From: Geodermatophilus ruber
GTDB taxonomy: Bacteria; Actinomycetota; Actinomycetes; Mycobacteriales; Geodermatophilaceae
Length of the DNA: 64,000 nucleotides
NCBI RefSeq assembly: GCF_900114385.1
Contig: NZ_FOSW01000020.1
Location: 1 to 64,000, forward strand
Direction: 5' to 3'
In this document: piece after piece, positions 10,222 through 19,563 of the stretch
Position numbering within the stretch: position 1 is the first letter of the stretch
Layout of the letters: each line of letters starts with the position of its first letter
Translations under genes and position numbers: made by a program
Notes under the pieces: generated by a model
The model's database searches: none
The model's input: the letters and a program-made list of their open reading frames with translations, nothing else
What the model was told of the DNA's origin: nothing

Positions 10222-11982
10222 CTACTCGGCGTCGGCGATGGTGCAGATCACCGCGCCGCTGGTGACGGTGCCGCCCACCTCGGCCGACAGCCCGGTGACC
10301 GTGCCGGCCTTGTGCGCGTTGAGCGGCTGCTCCATCTTCATCGCCTCGAGCACGACGACGAGGTCACCGGCCTCCACGGTGTCGCCGTCGGAGACGGCCA
10401 CCTTGACGATCGTGCCCTGCATCGGCGAGGTCAGGGAGTCGCCCGAGGCGGCCGCCCCGCCGTGCCCGCCGCCCCGCTTGCGCGGCTTGGCCCCGCCCGG
10501 GGCGGCCGGCGCCCCGCCCCCGGCGGCCAGGCCGGCGGGGAGGGAGACCTCGAGCCGGCGCCCGCCGACCTCGACGACGACGGTCTGCCGCGGCTGCTGC
10601 TCCTCGGCCTCGGCCGGCGCCGCGTCGTAGGGCTGGACCTGGTTGTCCCACTCGGTCTCGATCCAGCGGGTGTGCACCGTGAACGGCTCGCTGGTGAACG
10701 CCTCGTCGCGGACGACGGCCCGGTGGAACGGGATGACCGTCGGCATGCCCTCCACCACCAGCTCGTCGAGGGCCCGCCGGGCGCGCTGGAGCGCCTCCTC
10801 GCGGGTGGCGCCGGTGACGATCAGCTTGGCCAGCATCGAGTCGAACGCGCCGGCGACCTCGCCGCCGGTCTCGACGCCGGAGTCCCAGCGCACGCCCGGG
10901 CCCTGCGGGATCTCCAGGCGGGTCACCGGGCCCGGGGCCGGCATGAAGTTGCGGCCGGCGTCCTCGGCGTTGATCCGGAACTCGATGCTGTGCCCGCGCG
11001 GGGCCGGGTCCTCGGTGATCTCCAGCGGCAGGCCCTCGGCGATGCGGAACTGCTGGCGCACCAGGTCGATGCCCGACGTCTCCTCCGAAACCGGGTGCTC
11101 CACCTGCAGGCGGGTGTTGACCTCGAGGAAGGAGATCGAGCCGTCGACGCCCACGAGGTACTCGACCGTGCCGGCGCCGTGGTAGCCGGCCTCCCGGCAG
11201 ATCGCCTTGGCCGACTCGTGGATGCGGGCCCGCTGCTCGTCGGTGAGGAACGGCGCGGGCGCCTCCTCGACCAGCTTCTGGTTGCGTCGCTGCAGCGAGC
11301 AGTCGCGGGTGCCGACGACGATCACGTTGCCGTGGATGTCGGCCAGCACCTGGGCCTCGACGTGCCGGGGCTTGTCCAGGAACCGTTCGACGAAGCACTC
11401 GCCGCGGCCGAAGGCGGAGACCGCCTCGCGGACGGCGGAGTCGAACAGTTCGGGGATCTCCTCCTTGGTGCGGGCCACCTTGAGCCCGCGCCCGCCGCCG
11501 CCGAAGGCCGCCTTGATGGCGACCGGGAGACCGTGCTCCTCGGCGAAGGCGATCACCTCGTCGGCGCCGCCGACCGGGTCCTTGGTGCCGGGCACGAGGG
11601 GTGCGCCGGCCTGCATGGCGATGTGGCGGGCCTGGACCTTGTCGCCGAGGGCGAGGATCGCCTCGGGGGAGGGGCCGATCCAGGTGAGCCCGGCGTCGAT
11701 GACCGCCTGGGCGAAGTCGGCGTTCTCCGACAGGAAGCCGTAGCCCGGGTGGATCGCGTCGGCACCGGACTGCTTGGCGGCGTCGAGGATCTTGTCGATG
11801 ACCAGGTAGGAGTCACCGGGGGTCGTGCCCCCCAGGGCGAAGGCCTCGTCCGCGACCCGGACGTGCAGCGCGTCGCGGTCGGGTTCGGCGTAGACGGCGA
11901 CGCTGGTCAGGCCCGCGTCCTTGCACGCGCGGGCGACGCGGACCGCGATCTCGCCGCGGTTGGCGATGAGGACCTTCTGCAC
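10222..11982 (-). CDS. accA3: Acyl-CoA carboxylase alpha subunit (biotin carboxylase + BCCP)
   Basis: The 586-residue protein carboxylates its own biotin with ATP and bicarbonate and supplies acetyl/propionyl-CoA carboxylases. The biotin carboxylase part runs from [16 protein letters not shown] through [14 protein letters not shown], the ATP-grasp glycine loop [12 protein letters not shown] and the [14 protein letters not shown] motif. The C-terminal carrier domain carries the biotin lysine in EAMKMEQP (Lys549). The GTG at 11982 has GAGAGGGAG upstream and matches the usual N-terminus; a longer open frame upstream lacks family sequence. Length and neighbours correspond to AccA3 of mycobacteria. 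The beta and epsilon subunits lie upstream on the same strand. Confidence 0.95.
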   Translation of the reverse strand: MQKVLIANRGEIAVRVARACKDAGLTSVAVYAEPDRDALHVRVADEAFALGGTTPGDSYLVIDKILDAAKQSGADAIHPGYGFLSENADFAQAVIDAGLTWIGPSPEAILALGDKVQARHIAMQAGAPLVPGTKDPVGGADEVIAFAEEHGLPVAIKAAFGGGGRGLKVARTKEEIPELFDSAVREAVSAFGRGECFVERFLDKPRHVEAQVLADIHGNVIVVGTRDCSLQRRNQKLVEEAPAPFLTDEQRARIHESAKAICREAGYHGAGTVEYLVGVDGSISFLEVNTRLQVEHPVSEETSGIDLVRQQFRIAEGLPLEITEDPAPRGHSIEFRINAEDAGRNFMPAPGPVTRLEIPQGPGVRWDSGVETGGEVAGAFDSMLAKLIVTGATREEALQRARRALDELVVEGMPTVIPFHRAVVRDEAFTSEPFTVHTRWIETEWDNQVQPYDAAPAEAEEQQPRQTVVVEVGGRRLEVSLPAGLAAGGGAPAAPGGAKPRKRGGGHGGAAASGDSLTSPMQGTIVKVAVSDGDTVEAGDLVVVLEAMKMEQPLNAHKAGTVTGLSAEVGGTVTSGAVICTIADAE

Positions 11983-12050
11983 CGGTGTACTCCCTCTCGA
12001 CTGGACCGTTCGGACTGTAGCCAGGGGGGCGGCAGCCGATGCACGAGAGG

Positions 12051-12779
12051 TCAGGTTCTGCTCACCACGTACCGGAACCCCACCCAGTTGGGACCGGGGC
12101 TGGTGTCCGGGTCGACCCGCTCGACGCGCAGGCCGGCGTGGGTCAGCGCGGGGAGCAGGGTCTCCATCGGGATGGCGTGCATCTGCATGGCCGCGCCGAA
12201 CCGCCGGCGCAGGTAGGCGTGGATCAGCGGCCGCGGCACCACGCGGTACAGCCGGCCGACGAGGGTGTCCGACGGCCGCGACGGAACGGTGAGGACGGCG
12301 ACCCCGCCGGGGCGGAGCACCCGGGCGAACTCCGCGACGTAGCCCAGCGCCAGCGTCGGCGGCATGTGCTGGAGCACGATCGTCGTGTACACGAGGTCGA
12401 AGCTGGCGTCGGGGAAGACCTGCAGGTCCGGCCGCTCGTTGAGGACGAACCGGCAGCCGGACCGGGTGGTGAGGCGCTGCGCCTCCGCGACCATCGACGG
12501 GGCGATGTCCACCCCGGTCACCGTCGCGAAGTGGTCGGCCAGCGCCCGGGTCAGCCGGCCCACGCCGCAGCCGAAGTCCAGGGCGGCGTCGCGGGCCGGG
12601 GGCGGCCGGACGAGGGAGTCCAGCAGCCGCATCACCTCGGCGATCTCCCGGCGGCCGGTCGCGAAGAACTCCTCGGGATCCCAGCGCCCACCGGCCCGCT
12701 CGGGGTCGGTCAGCACCGCCCACATCGGGTCGGTCCGGCCGAAGGTGTTCCACGCGTCGCGGAGATCGCGGACGTCCAC
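12051..12779 (-). CDS. Class I SAM-dependent methyltransferase
   Basis: The 242-residue protein contains motif [20 protein letters not shown], the post-I acidic loop [10 protein letters not shown] and the motif [15 protein letters not shown], the standard layout of Methyltransf_11/25 family enzymes. It has no membrane segment or signal. The methyl acceptor cannot be told from the sequence. It sits alone between accA3 and maf on the same strand, separated by about 70-90 nt on each side, and interrupts an otherwise conserved acc cluster. Confidence 0.85.
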   Translation of the reverse strand: MDVRDLRDAWNTFGRTDPMWAVLTDPERAGGRWDPEEFFATGRREIAEVMRLLDSLVRPPPARDAALDFGCGVGRLTRALADHFATVTGVDIAPSMVAEAQRLTTRSGCRFVLNERPDLQVFPDASFDLVYTTIVLQHMPPTLALGYVAEFARVLRPGGVAVLTVPSRPSDTLVGRLYRVVPRPLIHAYLRRRFGAAMQMHAIPMETLLPALTHAGLRVERVDPDTSPGPNWVGFRYVVSRT

Positions 12780-12867
12780 GCGCGGACCCTAGTGAGCATC
12801 CCGGTGCGGGCGGGGGCCGGAACGCACCGGCGGGCCGGCGGACCACTCGCCGCCGGCCCGCGGTGAC

Positions 12868-13476
12868 TCAGCGCTGCCAGAGGTCGGTGATCGTCAGCCC
12901 GCGCTTGGCCAGCTGGGTGCGCAGCGTCGCCAGGGACAGCCCCACGACCGCGGCCGGGTCGCCCTCGATCCGGCGGACGAACGGCGCACCGAGCCCGTCG
13001 AGGGTGAAGGCGCCCGCCACCGCCAGCGGCTCACCGGTGGCCAGGTAGGCCTCGACCTCCGCCGGTGTCATGGTGGCGAAGTGCACGACGGTGGAGACGA
13101 CGGCGACGTCGCGGCCGACCACCTCCCCGTCCTGGATGTCGAACAGCGCCTGGCCGGTGTGCAGCACGCCGCTCTTCCCGCTCATCCGCTGCCAGCGGTC
13201 GCGGGCGTCCTTGACGTCGGCCGGCTTGCCGAGCGCCTGCCCGCGGAACTCCAGCAGCGAGTCCGCGCCGATGACCAGCGCGTCGGTCTCCTGCTTGGCG
13301 ACCGCGGTGGCCTTGGCCGCCGCGAGCAGGGCGACCAGCTCACCGACCCTCGGCGCCCGCACGGCCGTCTCGTCCACGTCGCTGACCACGACCTCCGGGT
13401 TGAGCCCCGCCTGCCGCAGCAGTGCGAGGCGGGCCGGGGAGGCCGAGGCCAGAACCAGTCTGCGCTCCACGCTCAC
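12868..13476 (-). CDS. maf: Maf-like nucleoside triphosphate pyrophosphatase
   Basis: The 202-residue protein begins with LVLASASPARLALLRQAG, the Maf signature, and continues with the conserved DVDETA and IGADSLLEF motifs holding the catalytic acidic residues. Family members hydrolyse dTTP/UTP or modified nucleotides to monophosphates. The GTG start at 13476 overlaps the stop of accE by 4 bp (GTGA), so accD-accE-maf is a coupled operon, as in mycobacteria (Rv3280-Rv3282). Confidence 0.93.
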   Translation of the reverse strand: MSVERRLVLASASPARLALLRQAGLNPEVVVSDVDETAVRAPRVGELVALLAAAKATAVAKQETDALVIGADSLLEFRGQALGKPADVKDARDRWQRMSGKSGVLHTGQALFDIQDGEVVGRDVAVVSTVVHFATMTPAEVEAYLATGEPLAVAGAFTLDGLGAPFVRRIEGDPAAVVGLSLATLRTQLAKRGLTITDLWQR

Positions 13477-13694
13477 GAGAATCTCCCTGACGCGCGCCAG
13501 CCACCGGGGCCGGGGCGCAGCGGTGTGCGGTGGGCGTCGCCGAAGGCCGCCCAGGCGCCGACCGGCGCCGGCCGGCGCCGGGGACGGCGCTGGGACAGCG
13601 CGGCGACGACCACGGTGAGGGCCGCCAGCTCCTCGGGCGTGGGCTCGCCCCTGACCACCCGCAGGAGCGGGGGCAGCGGTTCGGTGTCGGCCAT
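13473..13694 (-). CDS. accE: Acyl-CoA carboxylase epsilon subunit
   Basis: This 73-residue protein ([19 protein letters not shown], then EELAALTVVVAAL) has the RVVRGxPTPEELAALxxVLAA pattern of actinobacterial carboxylase epsilon subunits. These stabilise the alpha-beta complex. The basic and proline-rich middle, the GAWAAFGDAHR segment and the WRASGRF end are typical. It starts on the accD stop codon (TGATG) and overlaps maf, so it is translationally coupled on both sides. Confidence 0.9.
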   Translation of the reverse strand: MADTEPLPPLLRVVRGEPTPEELAALTVVVAALSQRRPRRRPAPVGAWAAFGDAHRTPLRPGPGGWRASGRFS

Positions 13695-15319
13695 CACAGC
13701 GGGATGTTGCCGTGCTTCTTCGGCGGCAGCGTCTGCCGCTTGTTGGCCAGCAGGCGCAGCGCCTTGGTGATCTCGATGCGGGTCTCCGACGGCCGGATCA
13801 CCTGGTCGACATACCCGCGGTCGGCGGCGATGTACGGCGACAGCAGCGCGTCCTCGTACTCGGTGATCAGCTCCGCCCGGCGGGCCTCGGGATCGGCGGC
13901 GTCGGTGAGCTCCCGCCGGTAGAGGATGTTCACCGCGCCCTGCGCGCCCATGACGGCGATCTGCGCCGTCGGCCAGGCGAGGTTGAGGTCGGCGCCGAGA
14001 TGCTTGGAGCCCATGACGTCGTAGGCGCCGCCGTAGGCCTTGCGCGTGATGACGGTGATCTTGGGGACGGTGGCCTCGGCGTAGGCGTAGATCAGCTTCG
14101 CGCCGCGCCGGATGATCCCCTCCCACTCCTGCGAGGTGCCGGGGAGGAAGCCGGGGACGTCGACGAAGGTCAGCACCGGGACGTTGAAGGCGTCGCAGGT
14201 GCGCACGAACCGGGCGGCCTTCTCGCTGGCGTCGATGTCGAGGGTGCCGGCGAACTGGGTGGGCTGGTTGGCCACCACACCGACCGGCCGGCCCTCGACC
14301 CGCCCGAAACCGACGACGATGTTGGGCGCGAACAGCGGCTGCACCTCGAGGAACTCCCCGTCGTCGAGGACGTGCTCGATGACGGTGTGCATGTCGTAGG
14401 GGGTGTTCGCCGAGTCCGGGATGAACGAGTCGAGCTCGCGGTCCTCGTCGGAGACCCCGTCGTGCGAGGTGTCGGCCGGGGCGACCTCGAGGGCCGGCAG
14501 CGGGTCGAGGTTGTTGCTCGGCAGGTAGGACAGCAGCGCCTTGACGTAGTCCAGCGCGTCGTTCTCGTCCTCGGCCAGGTAGTGCGCGACGCCGGACTTG
14601 GTGTTGTGCGTGCGGGCGCCGCCCAGCTCCTCGAGGGTGACGTCCTCGCCGGTGACGGTCTTCACGACGTCGGGACCGGTGATGAACATCTGGCTGGTCT
14701 GGTCGACCATCACGATGAAGTCGGTGAGCGCGGGGGAGTAGACGTGCCCGCCGGCCGCGGCCCCCATCACCAGGGAGATCTGCGGGATGACCCCGGAGGC
14801 GTGCACGTTGCGCCGGAAGATCTCGCCGTAGAGGCCGAGGGAGACCACGCCCTCCTGGATGCGCGCGCCGCCGCCCTCGTTGATGCCGATGATCGGGCAG
14901 CCGTTGCGGATGGCGAGGTCCAGGACCTTGACGATCTTCTCGCCGTAGACCTCGCCGAGGCTGCCGCCGAAGACCGTGACGTCCTGGGAGAAGACGCACA
15001 CCGGGCGGCCGTCGACCGTGCCGTAGCCGGTGACGACGCCGTCGCCGAAGGGGCGCTTGGCGTCCATGCCGAAGTTGGTGGAGCGGTGGCGGGCGAACTC
15101 GTCGAGCTCGGTGAACGAGCCCGGGTCCAGCAGCGCCTCGATCCGCTCCCGCGCGGTCATCTTCCCGGCGGCGTGCTGCTTCTCGACCGCGCGCTCGGAG
15201 CCGGCGTGCGTGGCCTCCTGGACCCGCCGGTCGAAGTCCGCCAGCTTGCCGGCGGTCGTGTGGATGTCGATGTCGCCGGGGACCTGGTCCCCGGCGCTCT
15301 CCAGTTCAGCCGCGCTCAC
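13694..15319 (-). CDS. accD5: Propionyl-CoA carboxylase beta subunit (AccD5-like)
   Basis: The 541-residue carboxyltransferase moves the carboxyl group from biotin to an acyl-CoA, most likely propionyl-CoA to give methylmalonyl-CoA, which the mutAB genes in this window use. Recognisable segments are [39 protein letters not shown], the oxyanion region [20 protein letters not shown] and the second-half motif [23 protein letters not shown] 15319 has GAGGAGG with five bases spacing. Substrate preference is inferred from context and the AccE partner. Confidence 0.92.
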   Translation of the reverse strand: MSAAELESAGDQVPGDIDIHTTAGKLADFDRRVQEATHAGSERAVEKQHAAGKMTARERIEALLDPGSFTELDEFARHRSTNFGMDAKRPFGDGVVTGYGTVDGRPVCVFSQDVTVFGGSLGEVYGEKIVKVLDLAIRNGCPIIGINEGGGARIQEGVVSLGLYGEIFRRNVHASGVIPQISLVMGAAAGGHVYSPALTDFIVMVDQTSQMFITGPDVVKTVTGEDVTLEELGGARTHNTKSGVAHYLAEDENDALDYVKALLSYLPSNNLDPLPALEVAPADTSHDGVSDEDRELDSFIPDSANTPYDMHTVIEHVLDDGEFLEVQPLFAPNIVVGFGRVEGRPVGVVANQPTQFAGTLDIDASEKAARFVRTCDAFNVPVLTFVDVPGFLPGTSQEWEGIIRRGAKLIYAYAEATVPKITVITRKAYGGAYDVMGSKHLGADLNLAWPTAQIAVMGAQGAVNILYRRELTDAADPEARRAELITEYEDALLSPYIAADRGYVDQVIRPSETRIEITKALRLLANKRQTLPPKKHGNIPL

Positions 15320-15373
15320 GCATCCTCCTCGCTGGCGCTCCTCGGCCACGTCCGTGGCACCGCTGTACCCACT

Positions 15374-15397
15374 CGTGAGCTCGCCAGCGCGCTCACG
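15374..15397. promoter_or_regulatory. Inverted repeat in the accD-birA divergent promoter region
   Basis: CGTGAGC (15374-15380) and GCTCACG (15391-15397) form a perfect 7-bp inverted repeat separated by 10 bp. It lies between the divergent accD and birA starts, so it is a candidate regulator site. The regulator is not known. Confidence 0.35.
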
Positions 15398-15404
15398 GGT
15401 TCCG

Positions 15405-15410
15405 TAGCGT
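15405..15410 (+). promoter_or_regulatory. -10 box of birA (TAGCGT)
   Basis: TAGCGT ends 6 nt before the birA GTG at 15417. The spacing predicts transcription starting at or beside the start codon, hence a leaderless mRNA. Confidence 0.45.
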
Positions 15411-15416
15411 AGGAGA

Positions 15417-16259
15417 GTGCCTGATGCCTCGCCGTCCCCCTCCGCGGCCCCCTCCCGGCCCCCCCTCGACGGCCCGGCGCTGGCCGCGGCGCTGACGGCG
15501 GACAGCCCGCTGTGGCGGTCGCTGGAGGTGGTCGACGAGATCGGCTCCACCAATGCCGCCCTGCTGGCCGCCGCGGCCGAGGACGCCCCCGAGGGCACCG
15601 TGCTGGTCGCCGAGCACCAGGCCGCCGGCCGCGGGCGGTTGGACCGGGTCTGGATCTCGCCCCCCCGCGCCGGGCTCGCCGTCTCCCTCCTGCTCCGCCC
15701 CGACGTACCCGCCGCCCGCCGCGGCTGGCTGCCCCTGCTGACCGGTGTCGCGCTGGCCGAGGCGGTGACCGAGGTGCCGGGGGTGCGGGCCGCGCTGAAG
15801 TGGCCCAACGACCTGCTCGCCCCCGACGGCGCCAAGCTGGCCGGGATCCTCGCCGAGGTCGGCTCCGGCGCGGTCGTCGTGGGTGTCGGTCTCAACGTCT
15901 CCACCACCGCCGAGGAGCTTCCCGAGGGCGGCACCTCGCTGGCCCGGGCCGCCGGCCGCCCGGTCGACCGGGCGGCGGTCCTGCTGGCATTCCTCCGGAT
16001 CTTCGAGCGGCGCTACCTCGGCTGGGTGCAGGCGCTGGGCGACCCGGTCGGCACCGGGCTGGCCCGCGACTACCTGGCCTGGTGCGCCACGGTCGGTGCG
16101 ACGGTCACCGTGTCCATGCCGGACGGGTCGCAGCTCGACGGGGTCGCCGAGTCGGTGGACTGGGACGGACGGCTCGTCGTCCGGGCCCCCGAGGGCAGCG
16201 TGGCGCTCGCGAGCGGCGACGTCCGGCACGTGCGGACGGCACCCCCGGGGCGGGTGTGA
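15417..16259 (+). CDS. birA: Biotin--[acetyl-CoA-carboxylase] ligase
   Basis: The 280-residue monofunctional ligase activates biotin with ATP and attaches it to carrier lysines such as that of the AccA3 homologue here. It lacks the N-terminal helix-turn-helix of E. coli BirA. The catalytic loop [15 protein letters not shown], the KWPNDLL motif and GVGLNVSTT are all present, followed by a small C-terminal SH3-like domain. GTG 15417 lies directly after a -10 box. It is divergent from accD, the arrangement found with Rv3279c. Confidence 0.95.
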   Translation: MPDASPSPSAAPSRPPLDGPALAAALTADSPLWRSLEVVDEIGSTNAALLAAAAEDAPEGTVLVAEHQAAGRGRLDRVWISPPRAGLAVSLLLRPDVPAARRGWLPLLTGVALAEAVTEVPGVRAALKWPNDLLAPDGAKLAGILAEVGSGAVVVGVGLNVSTTAEELPEGGTSLARAAGRPVDRAAVLLAFLRIFERRYLGWVQALGDPVGTGLARDYLAWCATVGATVTVSMPDGSQLDGVAESVDWDGRLVVRAPEGSVALASGDVRHVRTAPPGRV

Positions 16260-16377
16260 CCGGTGAGGACGACGCGCTGACGCCGGCCGTGTCACGCCCC
16301 CGGACGGACGGGTCCGCCCGCTAGCTTCGGTCCCGATCAGGAGGCGGTGGCTCACCCCGCCATGTCAGGGGGGATTC

Positions 16378-17706
16378 GTGACCGCTGCCAGCCAGAAGCA
16401 GGTCGTCCAGGGAGAGATCCGCTCGCTGACGGGGCTGCGCATCGTCGCCGCCCTGTGGGTCGTGGTCTTCCACTTCTCCTTCACGCCCGGGGACACCTAC
16501 TCCGACCTGTGGGAGCCGCTGCAGCCGCTGATCCGCACCGGCGCGCTGGGCGTCGACCTGTTCTACGTGCTCAGCGGCTTCGTGATCACGCTGACCTACC
16601 TGGACAAGATGGGGCGGCGGCCCGCCGTACGCCGCACCGTGACCTTCTGGTGGGCGCGGATCTGCCGGATCTGGCCGGTCTACGCCGTCATCACGACCCT
16701 GTTCGGCCTCTGGCTGCTCTACAAGGGCTCCCGCGTCACCGACGGGTTCGTCGCCTACCAGACCCAGCAGCCGGTCGTCGACGTCTGGCACTACCTGCAG
16801 CAACTGGCGATGGTCCAGCTGTGGGGCCGGGAGGCCTTCGACGGCTCCTCGTGGGTCGGGGCCGCCTGGTCGATCAGCGCCGAGTGGTCGGCCTACGTGC
16901 TCTTCCCGCTCGCGGTGCTCCTCCTCTGGCGGCTGCGCAACGCGCCCGCCGTGGTGACCGGCGCGCTGGCGGTCGGCGCGATGGTGCCGTTCGCCTACCT
17001 CTGCTTCACCACCGGCGAGCCCTATTTCCCGTGGAGCTGGGCCCTGCGCATCGGCGCGGGCTTCCTCGCCGGCGCGTTCGCCTGCCTGGCCGTGCGGCGG
17101 ATCACCGTCACGCCGCGGGTCGAGCGCATCGCCGCGGGCGTCGCGGTGCTGGCGGTCGCGGAGATCCTCGTCGGCCTGTGGTGGGGCGAGTGGCGCGGGC
17201 AGGGCGCCGGCGAGTACGGCGGCGTCGTGGTCCTGCTGTTCCCGGTGCTCGTGGCCTCCCTGGCGCTGTCCACCCGCGGCCTGAGCCGGGTGCTCTCGAC
17301 CGGGCCGATGGTGCACGGCGGCCGCATCTCCTACAGCCTCTACCTGATCCACATCCCGGTGTTCGAGATCTTCTGGACCTACATGGGCTGGACGCCGGCG
17401 ATCGCCCCGGGCAGCGGGCTCGCCGGGTTCCTGATCCCGCACGTGCTGCTGCTCACCGTGCTCCTGGCCCACCTCAGCTACCGGTACCTGGAGGAGCCGG
17501 CGCGGCTGGCCCTGCGCTCGCGCGGCCCGGGCCGCTGGGCCCGGACGGACCCGGCCCGGCGCTCGGTGGACCCGGTCATCCCGCCGGCCCCCGCCGAGGA
17601 GCTCCGCCGGGCCCCCGCCGTGGTCCCCGCCACGGCGGCCCCGGCCCCCGTCCCGGCGACCGTGCCGGCCATGGCCGTGGCCCCTGGGGCGGCTGGGCGG
17701 CACTGA
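16378..17706 (+). CDS. Acyltransferase 3 (OafA/YrhL) membrane protein
   Basis: The 442-residue integral membrane protein begins with IRSLTGLRIVAALWVVVFHF, the acyltransferase-3 signature with its catalytic-type histidine. FYVLSGFVITLTYL follows, and about ten hydrophobic segments are visible. The end is a Pro/Ala-rich cytoplasmic tail. Such proteins O-acylate surface sugars, lipids or secondary metabolites; the acceptor is unknown here. GTG 16378 has an AGGGGGGA ribosome site. A TAGCTT -10-like box is at 16322-16327. It is not part of the conserved acc-pur block. Confidence 0.9.
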   Translation: MTAASQKQVVQGEIRSLTGLRIVAALWVVVFHFSFTPGDTYSDLWEPLQPLIRTGALGVDLFYVLSGFVITLTYLDKMGRRPAVRRTVTFWWARICRIWPVYAVITTLFGLWLLYKGSRVTDGFVAYQTQQPVVDVWHYLQQLAMVQLWGREAFDGSSWVGAAWSISAEWSAYVLFPLAVLLLWRLRNAPAVVTGALAVGAMVPFAYLCFTTGEPYFPWSWALRIGAGFLAGAFACLAVRRITVTPRVERIAAGVAVLAVAEILVGLWWGEWRGQGAGEYGGVVVLLFPVLVASLALSTRGLSRVLSTGPMVHGGRISYSLYLIHIPVFEIFWTYMGWTPAIAPGSGLAGFLIPHVLLLTVLLAHLSYRYLEEPARLALRSRGPGRWARTDPARRSVDPVIPPAPAEELRRAPAVVPATAAPAPVPATVPAMAVAPGAAGRH

Positions 17707-17763
17707 GGACGCCGACGCGCGCGGGTGCGTGACGACTCGTGGCGCGTCGGTCATCCTGTCGGC

Positions 17764-18321
17764 GTGGCGTACCCGGACAAGCTGCTCGCCGACGACGAAG
17801 AGGTCGTGCGGCACCTGCACCCGCACTGGCTGACCGTCTTCTGGCCGATCGTCCTCTTCCTGCTGCTGGTCGGGGGCGCCTCCTTCGGAGCCGCGCTGAT
17901 CCCCGAGGGGGAGCAGCAGGGGACCTTCCGGCTGGTGATCGCGGTGCTGGCGGTGCTGCTCGTCCTCGCGCTGGTCCTCGTCCCGCTGCTCAAGTGGCGG
18001 ACGACGCACTACGTGATCACCACGCACCGGCTGCTGTTCCGCGAGGGGATCCTCGCCCGCCGCGGGCGCGACATCGGCCTCTCGCGCATCACCGACGTCT
18101 CCTACAGCCAGACGCTGTGGGACCGGATCATCAACTCCGGCACGCTGACCATCGAGTCCGCCGGGGACAGCGGCCCCACCGTGCTCAAGCAGATCCCCGA
18201 CAGCGACGGCGTCCAGCAGCTGCTCAACCACATGATCGAGGAGGACGCCGACCGGCGGGCGCAGGAGAGCGCCGGCTACATCCGCGGCGTCGACGGCGGG
18301 CACCCGACCCGGCAGCTGTGA
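17764..18321 (+). CDS. Membrane protein with bacterial PH-like domain
   Basis: The 185-residue protein has a short cytoplasmic start (AYPDKLLADDEEVVRHLHPHW), two transmembrane helices (about residues 23-45 and 56-76) and then a bacterial PH-like domain (YVITTHRLLFREGILARRGRDI, ISLxxI-type strand pattern, GTLTIESAG). The GTG at 17764 gives the usual family N-terminus; the in-frame GTG at 17725 would add 13 unusual residues. It corresponds in position to Rv3278c, between birA and gtrA. Its role is not established. Confidence 0.85.
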   Translation: MAYPDKLLADDEEVVRHLHPHWLTVFWPIVLFLLLVGGASFGAALIPEGEQQGTFRLVIAVLAVLLVLALVLVPLLKWRTTHYVITTHRLLFREGILARRGRDIGLSRITDVSYSQTLWDRIINSGTLTIESAGDSGPTVLKQIPDSDGVQQLLNHMIEEDADRRAQESAGYIRGVDGGHPTRQL

Positions 18322-18337
18322 GTTCCCGCGGCGCGGT

Positions 18338-18353
18338 GTGACGGTTCCGTCAC
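18338..18353. promoter_or_regulatory. Palindrome upstream of sbcD
   Basis: GTGACGG-TT-CCGTCAC has perfect 7-bp arms. It lies 47 nt before sbcD and could be an operator, or a weak terminator for the preceding gene. Confidence 0.35.
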
Positions 18354-18387
18354 GGCGCGCCTGGGCGTTTCCGTCGGTACCCCGACC

Positions 18388-18393
18388 TACCTT
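18388..18393 (+). promoter_or_regulatory. -10 box of sbcD (TACCTT)
   Basis: TACCTT is separated from the sbcD ATG by 6 nt and no ribosome site is present, which predicts a leaderless sbcDC transcript. Confidence 0.45.
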
Positions 18394-18399
18394 GCGCCC

Positions 18400-19563
18400 A
18401 TGCGGCTGCTGCACACCTCCGACTGGCACATCGGCCGCACCCTGCACGGCACCGACCTGCTCGCCGAGCAGGAGGCGGTGCTCGGCGGCCTCGCCGAGGT
18501 GGTCACGGCCGAGCGGGTCGACGTCGTGGTGGTGGCCGGTGACGTCTACGACCGCGCCGTCCCCTCCACCGACGCCACCGCGGTGCTCGACCGGGTGCTC
18601 ACGCGGCTGCGGGGGGCCGGCGCGACCGTCGTCCTGACCCCGGGCAACCACGACTCCTCCCGCCGGCTCGGTTTCGCCGCCGGCCTGCTGGCCGCCTCGG
18701 GCGTGCACGTCCGGACGGCGACGACCTCGCTGGACGAGCCGGTGTTGCTGGCCGACCGGCACGGGGAGGTCGCGGTCTACGGGCTGCCCTACCTGGAGCC
18801 GGAGATCGCCCGGTTCGAGCTGGCCCTGGGCGGGCGGGAGACCAGCACGGCGCGCAGCCACGAGGCGGTGCTGCGCGCGGCGATGGACCGGGTCCGCGCC
18901 GACCTGCTCCTGCGCCCGGGCACCCGGTCGGTCGTGCTCGCGCACGCGTTCGTCGGCGGCGGGCAGCCCAGCGAGAGCGAGCGGGACATCAGCGTCGGCG
19001 GGGTCGACCTGGTGTCGCCCGCGGTCTTCGACGGCGTCGACTACGTGGCCCTGGGCCACCTGCACCGGCCGCAGACGCTCAGCCCCCGGCTGCGCTACAG
19101 CGGCTCCCCGCTGGCCTACTCCTTCGGGGAGGCCGGGCAGCAGAAGCAGGCCTGGCTGGTCGACCTCGACGCGGCCGGGCTGGCCGGCGTGCGGGCCCTG
19201 CAGCTGCCGACGCCCCGCTCGCTGTCGGTGCTGACCGGCCGGCTGGAGGAGCTGCTGGAGGATCCCGCGCACGCCGCGGTCGAGGACCACTTCCTCTCCG
19301 TCCGGCTCACCGACCCGGTGCGCCCGACCGATCCGATGCGCCGCCTGCAGACCCGCTTCGCCCACTGCGTCCACCTGGAGTGGACCGGCGCGGCGGCCAC
19401 CCCCGACGGCCGCAGCTACCAGGAGCGCCTGCGCGGGCGCGGCGACCTGGACGTGGTCGGCGAGTTCGTCAGCCACGTGCGCACGGTGCCGACGACGCCG
19501 GCCGAGCGGGACCTGCTCGGCCGGGCGCTGGCCGCGGTCGACCGCGCCGAGGCCGCCCGATGA
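18400..19563 (+). CDS. sbcD: Exonuclease SbcCD, subunit D
   Basis: This 387-residue metallophosphoesterase is the nuclease partner of SbcC (Mre11-like) and cuts DNA hairpins and ends. The metal-binding motifs are in order: TSDWHIGR at the N-terminus, GDVYDRAVP, PGNHDS, the HAF motif and GHLHRPQ. The length is typical for actinobacteria. Its stop overlaps the SbcC start (ATGA). Confidence 0.96.
   Translation: MRLLHTSDWHIGRTLHGTDLLAEQEAVLGGLAEVVTAERVDVVVVAGDVYDRAVPSTDATAVLDRVLTRLRGAGATVVLTPGNHDSSRRLGFAAGLLAASGVHVRTATTSLDEPVLLADRHGEVAVYGLPYLEPEIARFELALGGRETSTARSHEAVLRAAMDRVRADLLLRPGTRSVVLAHAFVGGGQPSESERDISVGGVDLVSPAVFDGVDYVALGHLHRPQTLSPRLRYSGSPLAYSFGEAGQQKQAWLVDLDAAGLAGVRALQLPTPRSLSVLTGRLEELLEDPAHAAVEDHFLSVRLTDPVRPTDPMRRLQTRFAHCVHLEWTGAAATPDGRSYQERLRGRGDLDVVGEFVSHVRTVPTTPAERDLLGRALAAVDRAEAAR

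Noticed and set aside
16321-19476. 1051-codon minus-strand frame opposite the acyltransferase, PH and sbcD genes
   Set aside because: Three recognisable genes lie on the other strand and the translation resembles no protein.
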